Origin: CAUZEO01 sp963578625
GTDB taxonomy: Bacteria; Verrucomicrobiota; Kiritimatiellia; SLOV01
Assembly: GCA_963578625.1 (NCBI GenBank)
Contig: CAUZEO010000241.1
Span: 1 to 8,165, forward strand
Direction: 5' to 3'
DNA: 8,165 nt
Shown: in pieces, positions 1 to 5,838 of the stretch
Position numbering within the stretch: position 1 is the first letter of the stretch
Layout of the letters: every line of letters begins with the position of its first letter
Notes under the pieces: model-generated
Database searches by the model: none
What the model was told of the DNA's origin: nothing
What the model saw: the letters and a program-made list of their open reading frames with translations, nothing else
Made by a program: the position numbers and the translations under genes

Positions 1-1233
1 GGAGTAGGCGTCGTCAAAGGTGGAGCCTTCCCAGAGGATCATGCCGTCGTTGGCGCAGGCTTTTCGGTAGGAGCGGGGATTGCGGGCACCGCCCGATTCG
101 TAATGCGGGCCATAGTTATAGCCGAAATTGAAGTCGGGCTTCCCGGCCCAGGTGTAGTTTTTCATGTCATCCAGAATCCGGGTGCTGACCGCGTCGACGC
201 TCTTTCCGCGGTTGGGCCGGCGGCCATCCATCGCGTATCCGATGCCGCTCCAGACATCGCCGATGATCCAGTGTCCGTCGAAGCGAACCCCGTCGTAACC
301 GAACATCTCACAGGCGCCAAGCATCTGGTCGCAGGCGAATTCGATCATTCCCTGGTTGTTGAAATTCAGGTAGAGGGGATGGAAATATGTAGTCGTATGC
401 GGCTGAAGCGTTTTATGCCACTGCTTTTGTTTTTCGATGTCCTCCACGTTCATGTCCGCGCGCAAATTCCCCATGTAAGTATAGGAGAGCCATTCCGGGT
501 GTTTGCGCGCCCAGCGCGTGCCCACCCAACCGGACGGGGTGGCATTGTTGTACATCATCACCTTCATGCCGAGATCGTGGGCGGACTCGATGTAGGCGCG
601 GATGGTGGCCTTTGAGGCGCGGTATCGGCCCTGCATGGAAATCCACTCATCCCATTCAGTGGTCAGTCCCACGACCTCGCTCGGCAGATGGCCGAAGATC
701 TCGAGCCAGGTCCCTTTCATGGAGCGCCACTGGGATGTGTAATAGGAGTCCTTGCCCTTGAACTCGCGGACGCGGTGGCCGGCGAGAGCGCCCCCGTGGT
801 TGGCTTGTTGGCCGAGGCGATATGCATTCGTTCCGACGGCGAAGACATCCCGGGCGGCGGCAAGCATCTCGTCTCCCCTGACGAGTTGCACGTTCATGGC
901 GCAACCCCAGGCGTCAGACGGGGCAAGGAAAGGGATCGATACCGTGCGGCCCGCGGATTGGGTGATGGGCAAGTCCGGCAAGTCCTGCCCTTCGTTCAAG
1001 CCGTACTCGAGAGTGCTCCTGAGTGTGAGGTCGGCCGGCCAATCATCCGGAGCGGTGATTGTTACTTCTGCCTGACCCGGGCTGTCGGGCAGATAGACCA
1101 CGCGGTCGGTCAGGACGGCGATTTGCCATCGAGTCTCGCCGGCGGAGAATGTGCAGGGTACGAAGAAGAGAAAAGCGGCGCAGACAGCAATGAACGTTGG
1201 CGGGGAAAAGAGCCTGGTGAATCGGTACCTCAT
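1..1233 (-). CDS. Secreted TIM-barrel glycoside hydrolase-like protein (GH66-like), C-terminus cut by window edge
   Basis: Reading the minus strand from the ATG at 1233 gives 411 codons with no stop before the window edge, so the C-terminus is missing. The N-terminus is a signal peptide: basic MRYRFTR, hydrophobic core near residues 14-26, likely cleavage after about residue 31. Residues ~37-135 form a beta-rich, Ig-like segment starting TDRVVYLPDSPG. The barrel-like part follows: TEWDEW (192-197), IRAYIESAHDLGMKVMMYNN (211-230), HPEWLSY (245-251) and GYDGVRFDGHW (312-322). D319 in RFDG sits where a barrel strand would place an acidic catalytic residue, and E402 in WEGS is a second candidate. 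An Ig-like domain before such a barrel resembles GH66 dextranase-type enzymes, but the family assignment is a guess and the substrate is unknown. An in-frame ATG at 1305 would bury the signal peptide, so 1233 is preferred although its Shine-Dalgarno (SD) sequence is weak. The pseudopilin gene lies 104 bp upstream on the same strand. Confidence 0.82.
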   Translation of the reverse strand, partial: MRYRFTRLFSPPTFIAVCAAFLFFVPCTFSAGETRWQIAVLTDRVVYLPDSPGQAEVTITAPDDWPADLTLRSTLEYGLNEGQDLPDLPITQSAGRTVSIPFLAPSDAWGCAMNVQLVRGDEMLAAARDVFAVGTNAYRLGQQANHGGALAGHRVREFKGKDSYYTSQWRSMKGTWLEIFGHLPSEVVGLTTEWDEWISMQGRYRASKATIRAYIESAHDLGMKVMMYNNATPSGWVGTRWARKHPEWLSYTYMGNLRADMNVEDIEKQKQWHKTLQPHTTTYFHPLYLNFNNQGMIEFACDQMLGACEMFGYDGVRFDGHWIIGDVWSGIGYAMDGRRPNRGKSVDAVSTRILDDMKNYTWAGKPDFNFGYNYGPHYESGGARNPRSYRKACANDGMILWEGSTFDDAYS

Positions 1234-1337
1234 TCCAAGTGAACCTATATCAGATACTTCCGGGATTGAAAAAGCGAAAGGAATCCGCCTTCTTTCCTCG
1301 GGCATCCGGGGCAAGTGTGGACGGCGACTTTCCGTCT

Positions 1338-2258
1338 CTAAAACGTCGGACCGTTATTCGCCAAGGGTAAAGGGTGCAACGTCAACGACGGGTCGTCTTC
1401 CCAGGCGATGCCGAAGTTCATGTCCCGATTGGCCACTGCCTGCATGAGATCATCGTAATTCACAGGAATTACGTGCCCATCGGCAAACGCCATGTTCAGA
1501 GATTTTCCGTGGACCGGGAAGGCAACGGTAAACGGCGCCATGATGCCGGTAAAGTTTCTGAAGCTCGTACCTCCATTAACCATCGCATAAACGGAATCCG
1601 GGGCCCCGTCGAAAACCTGCAGTGTGTTGACCGGCCTGGAAATGTCTATCTGGCTTACCCTGTCCTTCATAACAATGCCGTTAAGCCCATAGGGGTTTTC
1701 ATGCACCATGAGATTCTGGTTCACGGAATAGGAAGTGGGATACCACGATCCCATGAATCCAGTCCATCCCCCACCCCCGGGATTCCGACCTGGATCCTGA
1801 TTGTCCAGAGCAACCCACTTCGGACAGTAGAACATGCTCTTGGGTCGGTTGTCGCGAAGCTGCCACATGATGGAGTGCCGTTCCCCGGCGTCAATCCCCT
1901 CGGAGGTCGCGTGCAGATAAGTTGGCCACTGCGAGTTGAACACTCCCTCCTGGGCACCCGGCATCACGGCGTTGTCGTGGTCGACAGCCCACGCCGCCAT
2001 GCCCAACACAACCTGGCGTAGATTGCTGGCACAGTGGATCGCCAACGCACGGTCCCGCGCCTCCTTCAACGACGGCATCAGCAGGGCGGCCAGGATGGCA
2101 ATAATCGCAATCACCACCAGCAGTTCTATCAGCGTAAAAGCTGTCGAACTCTGCCCAAAGCGCTTTGCGCATTGTGGCGGGCGAGCCAAAAGCTCAATTA
2201 AAGTGACACCGTCGCGCTTTTTGACCGGATTTATCTCAAAACCGTGAATTGAAGGCAT
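1338..2258 (-). CDS. Prepilin-type N-terminal domain protein with H-x9-DG C-terminal motif (DUF1559-like pseudopilin)
   Basis: The 306-residue product has the hydrophobic helix of type IV prepilins and type II secretion pseudopilins (FTLIELLVVIAIIAILAALL, from residue 41), then the usual LKEARDRA and CASNLRQ continuation. Near the C-terminus, HGKSLNMAFADG has His and Asp-Gly separated by nine residues, the H-x9-DG signature of large pseudopilin-like families in PVC bacteria. Such proteins would be processed by prepilin peptidase and held at the inner membrane or assembled into a pseudopilus; their roles are mostly unknown. The N-terminus is unusual: a first motif, KKRDG-VTLIELL (residues 13-24), precedes the real helix by 23 residues and is followed by LARPPQCAKRF rather than a hydrophobic stretch. 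The bona fide motif has Ala instead of the usual Gly at -1. No good SD sequence precedes the ATG. The hydrolase gene follows 104 bp downstream on the same strand, so joint transcription is likely. Confidence 0.9.
   Translation of the reverse strand: MPSIHGFEINPVKKRDGVTLIELLARPPQCAKRFGQSSTAFTLIELLVVIAIIAILAALLMPSLKEARDRALAIHCASNLRQVVLGMAAWAVDHDNAVMPGAQEGVFNSQWPTYLHATSEGIDAGERHSIMWQLRDNRPKSMFYCPKWVALDNQDPGRNPGGGGWTGFMGSWYPTSYSVNQNLMVHENPYGLNGIVMKDRVSQIDISRPVNTLQVFDGAPDSVYAMVNGGTSFRNFTGIMAPFTVAFPVHGKSLNMAFADGHVIPVNYDDLMQAVANRDMNFGIAWEDDPSLTLHPLPLANNGPTF
2187..2204 (-). other. First (decoy-like) copy of the prepilin TLIELL motif
   Basis: These 18 bases encode TLIELL at residues 19-24 of the pseudopilin. 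The second copy, at 2118-2135, encodes the same six residues at 42-47 and begins the real transmembrane helix. The DNA copies differ at seven of 18 positions and every difference is synonymous. The first copy has the canonical Gly before the cleavage point and basic residues before that, but no hydrophobic stretch after it. Confidence 0.75.
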
Positions 2259-2405
2259 ATTATACTTTAGGATCCAAACGGGGCATTTGCAATGAATTAA
2301 TACGAGATTTCGAGTACGCGCACGCCACGATTCCTCCCCGGGGATTGGGTTTTCAGCGGTTTCCCACTAATGGGATGCCGGGGTTCCGGGTGGATACCAC
2401 GACGT

Positions 2406-2433
2406 AGGCCGCAATCAGGTTTCAATGCGGCCT
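2406..2433. repeat. Short hairpin, 8-bp perfect stem
   Basis: AGGCCGCA (2406-2413) pairs perfectly with TGCGGCCT (2426-2433) across a 12-base loop. It lies 40 bases before the larger inverted repeat. No T-tract follows in either direction, so it does not look like an intrinsic terminator; it may be a protein-binding dyad or part of the same repeat element. Confidence 0.55.
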
Positions 2434-2473
2434 CAAATGGCACCGGACCATCTGATTTTTCAGGTATGAGAGT

Positions 2474-2553
2474 CCCCTTCGTCGTGAACTTTGTCGCGAG
2501 CTTTGTCGAAATCAGGATCGACGAAGTTCGCGCCAAAGCTCGCGACGAAGGGG
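2474..2553. repeat. 35-bp imperfect inverted repeat with internal 12-bp direct repeats
   Basis: The left arm (2474-2508) and right arm (2519-2553) match as reverse complements at 30 of 35 positions, with a 10-base loop. The outermost 11 bp, CCCCTTCGTCG and its complement, are perfect. Each arm is built from 12-bp units: in the left arm GTCGTGAACTTT is followed by GTCGCGAGCTTT and then GTCG. Most mismatches still allow G-U pairing in RNA. The structure resembles a REP/MITE-type palindromic repeat or a large regulatory hairpin. It ends 116 bases before the PhyH start codon. No T-run follows, so an intrinsic terminator is unlikely. Confidence 0.8.
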
Positions 2554-2608
2554 ATTTGCTGGGTACTATCAAACAAGGGTTGCAGCTGGCTACGGCCAGA
2601 TTTTTGGA

Positions 2609-2628
2609 GACAAAAAGTCGAACAAGAT
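2609..2628 (+). promoter_or_regulatory. Shared upstream motif, copy 1 (before the first PhyH gene)
   Basis: The sequence fits GACAAAAAGTNNAACAAGAT and lies 41 bases before the GTG start at 2670. A second copy with the same 18 fixed bases lies at 7350-7369, 21 bases before the ATG at 7391. Conservation before two unrelated plus-strand genes suggests a promoter element, operator or leader feature. The function is unknown and chance cannot be excluded. Confidence 0.4.
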
Positions 2629-2656
2629 CTAAGAAAACGCTTCGGACAGCAATTAC

Positions 2657-2661
2657 GGAGG
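2657..2661 (+). promoter_or_regulatory. Shine-Dalgarno sequence that decides the first PhyH start
   Basis: GGAGG is followed by eight bases and then GTG at 2670, an ideal spacing. The other in-frame GTG, at 2661, overlaps the SD itself. The ATG at 2665 is in another frame and reaches a stop after one further codon. The GTG at 2670 also starts the protein just before the conserved DFFKKNGYL segment. Confidence 0.75.
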
Positions 2662-2669
2662 TGAATGAA

Positions 2670-3416
2670 GTGACGGGAACGGAACTGGATTTCTTTAAGA
2701 AGAACGGTTATCTCCAACTTGATGATGCGTTGACCACTGAAGAAGTGGAATTCTTTCGCGATCTTTACGATCAGGATCGAGCTGACAGGTCATTTTTCTG
2801 GCGTGACGCCGGATTGGGTTGCCACCAATGGCTGAATTGCGATTCGCTGATATCCAGTCCGGAGATCGACCGGCTCATCCGGCACCCGCGCTTGATGGCT
2901 TATGTCGATGAGCTGATGGGCGCCCCCACCAGCCTCTCCGAGGTGTGTATCCGCCACATGCCGGCGTACGAGGGTGAAATAATGCAATCCTGGCATCGGG
3001 ACCGGCCGCATAAGATGGATCATCCTCTTCGTATGGGATGGGTCCACATCATGGTCTACTTGACGGACGTGGATGAAGGAACGCACTGTTTTTCCATCTC
3101 GCCGGAATCGATCGACGAGGATATCTTACTGAACCCGGAGGAACAACTCGCGCGCTCAGGCAGCGTGGATATTTACGGTCCTGCCGGCACCGTGGCCTTG
3201 TTCAACCTATCTGTCATGCACACCGCGACAGTGCGTCCGACTATGAAAGAGCGCAAGACGGTGCAGACCTACTACGGGTTTCAATCCGGCCCTCCCCTCA
3301 GCCACCACACGACCATCCCCGCCCGCCTCTGGCGCGACCATCCGGATCCGGAAGTCCGCGCGTTCTACGGCAACCTCAATGACAAGTCGAGGTTGTATGC
3401 CGCCGCATTTGGATGA
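2670..3416 (+). CDS. Phytanoyl-CoA dioxygenase (PhyH) family protein, 248 aa
   Basis: This is a cytosolic non-haem Fe(II)/2-oxoglutarate-dependent oxygenase with no signal peptide. The family N-terminus DFFKKNGYLQLDD is at residues 7-19 and HPRLMAYVDELMG at 72-84. The iron facial triad reads as H109 and D111 in WHRDRPH plus H184 in VMHTATVRPT. R195, eleven residues after H184, is the expected 2-oxoglutarate-binding arginine. All key residues are present, so the enzyme should be active. PhyH members hydroxylate many small molecules; the substrate cannot be read from the sequence. The start is the GTG at 2670, chosen from the SD and the fit to the family N-terminus, although the frame is open back to 2370. 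A second, diverged PhyH gene follows 320 bp downstream on the same strand. Confidence 0.9.
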   Translation: MTGTELDFFKKNGYLQLDDALTTEEVEFFRDLYDQDRADRSFFWRDAGLGCHQWLNCDSLISSPEIDRLIRHPRLMAYVDELMGAPTSLSEVCIRHMPAYEGEIMQSWHRDRPHKMDHPLRMGWVHIMVYLTDVDEGTHCFSISPESIDEDILLNPEEQLARSGSVDIYGPAGTVALFNLSVMHTATVRPTMKERKTVQTYYGFQSGPPLSHHTTIPARLWRDHPDPEVRAFYGNLNDKSRLYAAAFG

Positions 3417-3736
3417 GAAAAATTTCAGATTTCGGATGTCCGATTTCGGGTTTTTGGGGAATCATCCCTGGCAAAGCAACCATCTACCTCCGGGAGGTGG
3501 GGAGGCTGAAAAGATGAAGAAAAGAAAACGGACGGAACCGTGTTCCCGAGCTCATGGCGCGAATCGTTTCCCATCCTCCATCCCGTGCAGCCTCTACGTC
3601 TCCCGGAGGTGGACGACTACTATGCTCTGCGGGATGCGCTTTAATGTCGAATAGAGGTTTTTTCTTTGGACATTCTAATTCCAGCGCTCGATAATGCTCA
3701 AGTCTACCTCCGAAATCGGGTTTTCAGAAGAATCTC
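3417..3736. other. Intergenic region between the two PhyH genes
   Basis: No convincing gene lies in these 320 bases. Straight after the first PhyH stop there is an AT-rich stretch (AAAAATTTCAGATTTCGG) with a short TCGG/CCGA stem and a T5 run at 3451-3455, at best a weak terminator. An 11-bp perfect inverted repeat has arms ACCTCCGGGAG (3486-3496) and CTCCCGGAGGT (3600-3610). TCTAC(C/G)TC recurs at 3483, 3593 and 3703, exactly 110 bases apart each time. The palindrome-like CCGATTTCGGG (3440-3450) and CCGAAATCGGG (3710-3720) sit near the two ends. The length suggests the second PhyH gene has its own promoter, but none is clear. Confidence 0.6.
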
Positions 3737-4570
3737 ATGGCAATTACGCAACAGACTTCGTCTCGTCACACATTGACCGATGCCCGGGTCGACTTTTTCT
3801 GGGAGCACGGATATCTCCACATCCCCGAGGTGTTCACCGCGGAGGAAACGGATGCCTTGTCGGATGAAATGAACCGGCTGATGGCCGAATGGGCCCAGGA
3901 TGACGCGGCCTGGACCGGCGACTGGCGCAAGGCCTACATGGACGAGGAGACGGAAAAGAAGTCCAAGCTGATTGCCATGCACGACCTGTGGTTTTATTCG
4001 GGTGCGTGGATGCAGGCGATGACTCATCCCAGGCTGGTCGGGGCAATGGTGGACCTCCTTGGACCCAATGTCGAACTGCACCACTCGACGATGCACGTAA
4101 AACCCCCGCAGACCGGCCATCCTTTCCCCATGCACCAGGACGACCCTTTTTACAAGCATTCGGACAACCGCTATGTCGATGTCCTTGTTCACCTGGATGA
4201 CACCTGCCACGACAACGGAGAGATCCGCTTCCTGGATGGATCCTTCACGCAGGGCCGGTTAGACCATGTAGTGAAAACCGCGGCGGGTGAAGAATGCACC
4301 CCGCATCTGCCCACGGATCAGTACAAACTGGCTGACACAGTGGCCGTTCCCGCCAAGCGCGGGGATGTCGTCTGCTTCAACATTTACGAGATCCACGGTT
4401 CCTACATCAACACCACGGAGAAAGATCGCCGCCTGGTGCGCGTCGGGTACCGAAATCCCGAGAACCGGCAGATCGAAGGCCAGAGTCACGGACGGCCCGG
4501 GATGATGGTCGCCGGTCAGAGGGAACGGCATCCGGGAGACGGGCTGTTCCTTACGGGTGGTCCGGGGTAA
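3737..4570 (+). CDS. Phytanoyl-CoA dioxygenase (PhyH) family protein, 277 aa
   Basis: This is a second cytosolic Fe(II)/2-oxoglutarate oxygenase. The N-terminal VDFFWEHGYLHIPEVFTAEE (18-37) is the usual PhyH opening. The iron ligands read as H133 and D135 in MHQDDP and H220 in IHGSYINTT. R231 or R232 is the likely 2-oxoglutarate-binding arginine, before LVRVGYRNP. DNGEIRFLDGS (159-169) matches the family's 'G-x-(I/L)-x-(F/V)-x-x-G-S' turn after the HxD strand. It is clearly diverged from the protein at 2670: the two align mainly at the N-terminus and around the iron ligands, so they probably have different substrates. The ATG at 3737 has only a weak purine-rich SD (CAGAAGAA). A stable hairpin begins six bases after the stop codon. 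Confidence 0.92.
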   Translation: MAITQQTSSRHTLTDARVDFFWEHGYLHIPEVFTAEETDALSDEMNRLMAEWAQDDAAWTGDWRKAYMDEETEKKSKLIAMHDLWFYSGAWMQAMTHPRLVGAMVDLLGPNVELHHSTMHVKPPQTGHPFPMHQDDPFYKHSDNRYVDVLVHLDDTCHDNGEIRFLDGSFTQGRLDHVVKTAAGEECTPHLPTDQYKLADTVAVPAKRGDVVCFNIYEIHGSYINTTEKDRRLVRVGYRNPENRQIEGQSHGRPGMMVAGQRERHPGDGLFLTGGPG

Positions 4571-4576
4571 AGCACT

Positions 4577-4598
4577 ACCACCGAGCTTGCTCGGTGGT
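4577..4598 (+). terminator. 3' hairpin after the second PhyH gene
   Basis: ACCACCGAG (4577-4585) pairs perfectly with CTCGGTGGT (4590-4598) around a CTTG loop; closed by G-C this is an exceptionally stable RNA tetraloop. It starts six bases after the PhyH stop. No U-tract follows (GCGAATGATT), so it may be an mRNA-stabilising hairpin or a U-less terminator rather than a classical one. The hairpin at 4731-4754, read from the other strand, has nearly the same sequence. Confidence 0.6.
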
Positions 4599-4730
4599 GC
4601 GAATGATTCTGCACTAAGACCTGCTGGAACACCAAGGAACCCGAAAAGAAGCAGGGATTGAGCTCCGCGCCACTTTCGCTCCACTCGGACTCTCGCGCAT
4701 TTTGTGTTCTCTGTAGTGCGAAAGCCTGTT

Positions 4731-4754
4731 CCCCACCGAACAAGTTCGGTGGGG
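4731..4754 (-). terminator. 3' hairpin after the paralogous secreted-protein gene
   Basis: On the minus strand CCCCACCGAA pairs perfectly with TTCGGTGGGG around a CTTG loop, one base after the stop codon of the gene ending at 4756. In sense orientation it shares CCACCGARCTTGYTCGGTGG with the hairpin after the PhyH gene. There is no T-run after it. Its position at the end of the minus-strand unit suggests transcript-end formation or protection. Alternatively, the two hairpins are the ends of a ~180-bp repeat element. Confidence 0.6.
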
Positions 4755-4755
4755 T

Positions 4756-5838
4756 CTAATACACCACGATCCGGTACGCGCTGCTTGCCGACCCCAAGGT
4801 GGGAAGGAGCGCTGATTTTGTGGAGCCGTCGCCGAGGATCGGGGGACCGTGGGCTGTCCAGATTCCCAATGCAAGGTCTGCGGTGACTTGCGGTTGATAG
4901 ATTGACATCGGATCCTGGGTGAGTGCCAAGGTGGGGTATGGTATCTCAAAGCCCGTACCGAGTTCCGCGCTCGCCACGACCGAACCCGCGGAGCGAGTAA
5001 TCGTAATATTGTCCAGCATTGAAGGCTTCCCCCCCCCTCCCAAGCCGGAGTTCCGTGCAATGCGGAATGTATCAATCCCCAGGACCCCTGCGTCGAGGTT
5101 GGTAACGCTCCCGAGAACGCCCCTCGCACCAACGGAACCGGTTACGGAGTTTGGCGTCGTGGGGCCGATGTCTGTAATTTCCAGATCGAACGTCCCGCCC
5201 GCATGCATGGTAAAGAAAATTTCGTACCAGCGGTCGAATGAATTGGTATACCCGTCAAGTTGAATTTCCGACAGGATGAGATTTCCCGGAAAGTCGAAAA
5301 CCCGAAAGTCCGCGGAATTCACCTTGAATCCCCCCCCGGGCGCAGACCATCGGCTCTCGGTATAAACGATCTGCACTGCGGTTCTTCCGGACACCGAGTC
5401 TCGCAACTCAAGCCTGAATGGATCGGCGGAACCGTTCTGAGGGTTGACTTGGAATCGAAGCGAACCATCGACCAGAGCGGGAAAGGTGAACTCGGTATTT
5501 TCATCCGAACGGGCGGGTGCGTTCGGATTGGACCGTCTCAGCACCAGAAAATTCGATGACCCGTCAAAAGTGTCTTCTTCCAATCCCGGGTTATTATAAT
5601 CCAGGGACCCGCTGCAGCAATGGACGTCCCAATCCGACGCGCCAGTTCCATCCCGTGTCCAGCCGCTGCCGGGTACCGTCGTCGGATCAACGTAGGCTCC
5701 GCTGCCGACCGTAAAGCCCTCGAAGTCAATAATGATGTTTGTTTGGCCATTCGCGCCCGTGATCCCCGGAAGGCATAGGATCGAGAGGACGGCAACCGCT
5801 TTCAAAATATTTTTGATTTTCGAATTTTCATTTTTCAT
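4756..5838 (-). CDS. Secreted protein with DWDVxCCSG motif and C-terminal YRV-type module (paralog 1)
   Basis: From the ATG at 5838 the product has 360 residues: Lys-rich start MKNENSKIKN, hydrophobic core 11-27, likely cleavage after GANG (residue 31). The body, ~35-285, is beta-rich and looks like a concanavalin/LamG-type fold; it contains GSGWTRDGTGASDWDVHCCSG (57-77), SDENTEFTFP (111-120), FDRWYEIFFTMHAGGTFDLEITDIGP (201-226) and MLDNITI (274-280). The tail (~290-360) has IY-Q-P-Q, IW, ILGDGST and a final AYRIVVY, a module common in exported PVC proteins. It is a paralog of the gene at 5971-7035. Function is unknown; glycan binding is only suggested by the fold impression. The start is uncertain: an in-frame ATG at 5931 has a strong SD but would put 31 extra residues before the signal peptide. 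The paralog's length (354 aa) favours 5838. Confidence 0.82.
   Translation of the reverse strand: MKNENSKIKNILKAVAVLSILCLPGITGANGQTNIIIDFEGFTVGSGAYVDPTTVPGSGWTRDGTGASDWDVHCCSGSLDYNNPGLEEDTFDGSSNFLVLRRSNPNAPARSDENTEFTFPALVDGSLRFQVNPQNGSADPFRLELRDSVSGRTAVQIVYTESRWSAPGGGFKVNSADFRVFDFPGNLILSEIQLDGYTNSFDRWYEIFFTMHAGGTFDLEITDIGPTTPNSVTGSVGARGVLGSVTNLDAGVLGIDTFRIARNSGLGGGGKPSMLDNITITRSAGSVVASAELGTGFEIPYPTLALTQDPMSIYQPQVTADLALGIWTAHGPPILGDGSTKSALLPTLGSASSAYRIVVY

Larger units (their letters stand above)
2259..2669. other. Divergent intergenic region between pseudopilin and first PhyH gene
   Basis: These 411 bases separate two divergent genes. They hold an 8-bp perfect stem (2406-2433), a 35-bp imperfect inverted repeat (2474-2553), a 20-nt motif also found before the gene at 7391 (2609-2628), and the SD sequence of the PhyH gene (2657-2661). 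The PhyH reading frame stays open back to 2370, but the sequence encoded there shows no PhyH features and runs straight through the inverted repeat, so I treat it as noncoding. Both promoters should lie here; I could not place either with confidence. Confidence 0.7.

Noticed and set aside
103..1242. Plus-strand open frames of 170 and 184 codons
   Set aside because: They lie opposite one uninterrupted minus-strand gene with a signal peptide and hydrolase-like motifs; their translations are low-complexity and have no recognisable domain.
1374..2021. Plus-strand open frame of 215 codons
   Set aside because: It is antisense to the pseudopilin gene, whose prepilin helix and H-x9-DG motif are unmistakable.
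2259..2264. TATAAT on the minus strand directly before the pseudopilin ATG as a -10 box
   Set aside because: A -10 box touching the start codon leaves no room for a transcript to begin before the ATG; no matching -35 box at a normal spacing was found.
2370..2669. N-terminal extension of the first PhyH gene from the ATG at 2370
   Set aside because: The added 100 residues cross a large inverted repeat, have no PhyH similarity, and a well-spaced SD marks the GTG at 2670.
3379..3654. Plus-strand open frame of 91 codons between the PhyH genes
   Set aside because: It begins inside the first PhyH gene, has no SD, and its product shows no domain or compositional sign of a real protein.
2670..4570. 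A natural-product biosynthetic cluster around the PhyH genes
   Set aside because: No synthase, carrier protein, methyltransferase, transporter or regulator gene accompanies the two oxygenases in the window.
4614..5132. Minus-strand open frame of 172 codons overlapping the end of paralog 1
   Set aside because: It is in a different frame from paralog 1, spans the hairpin region, and has a typical shadow composition rich in Arg, Ser and Pro.
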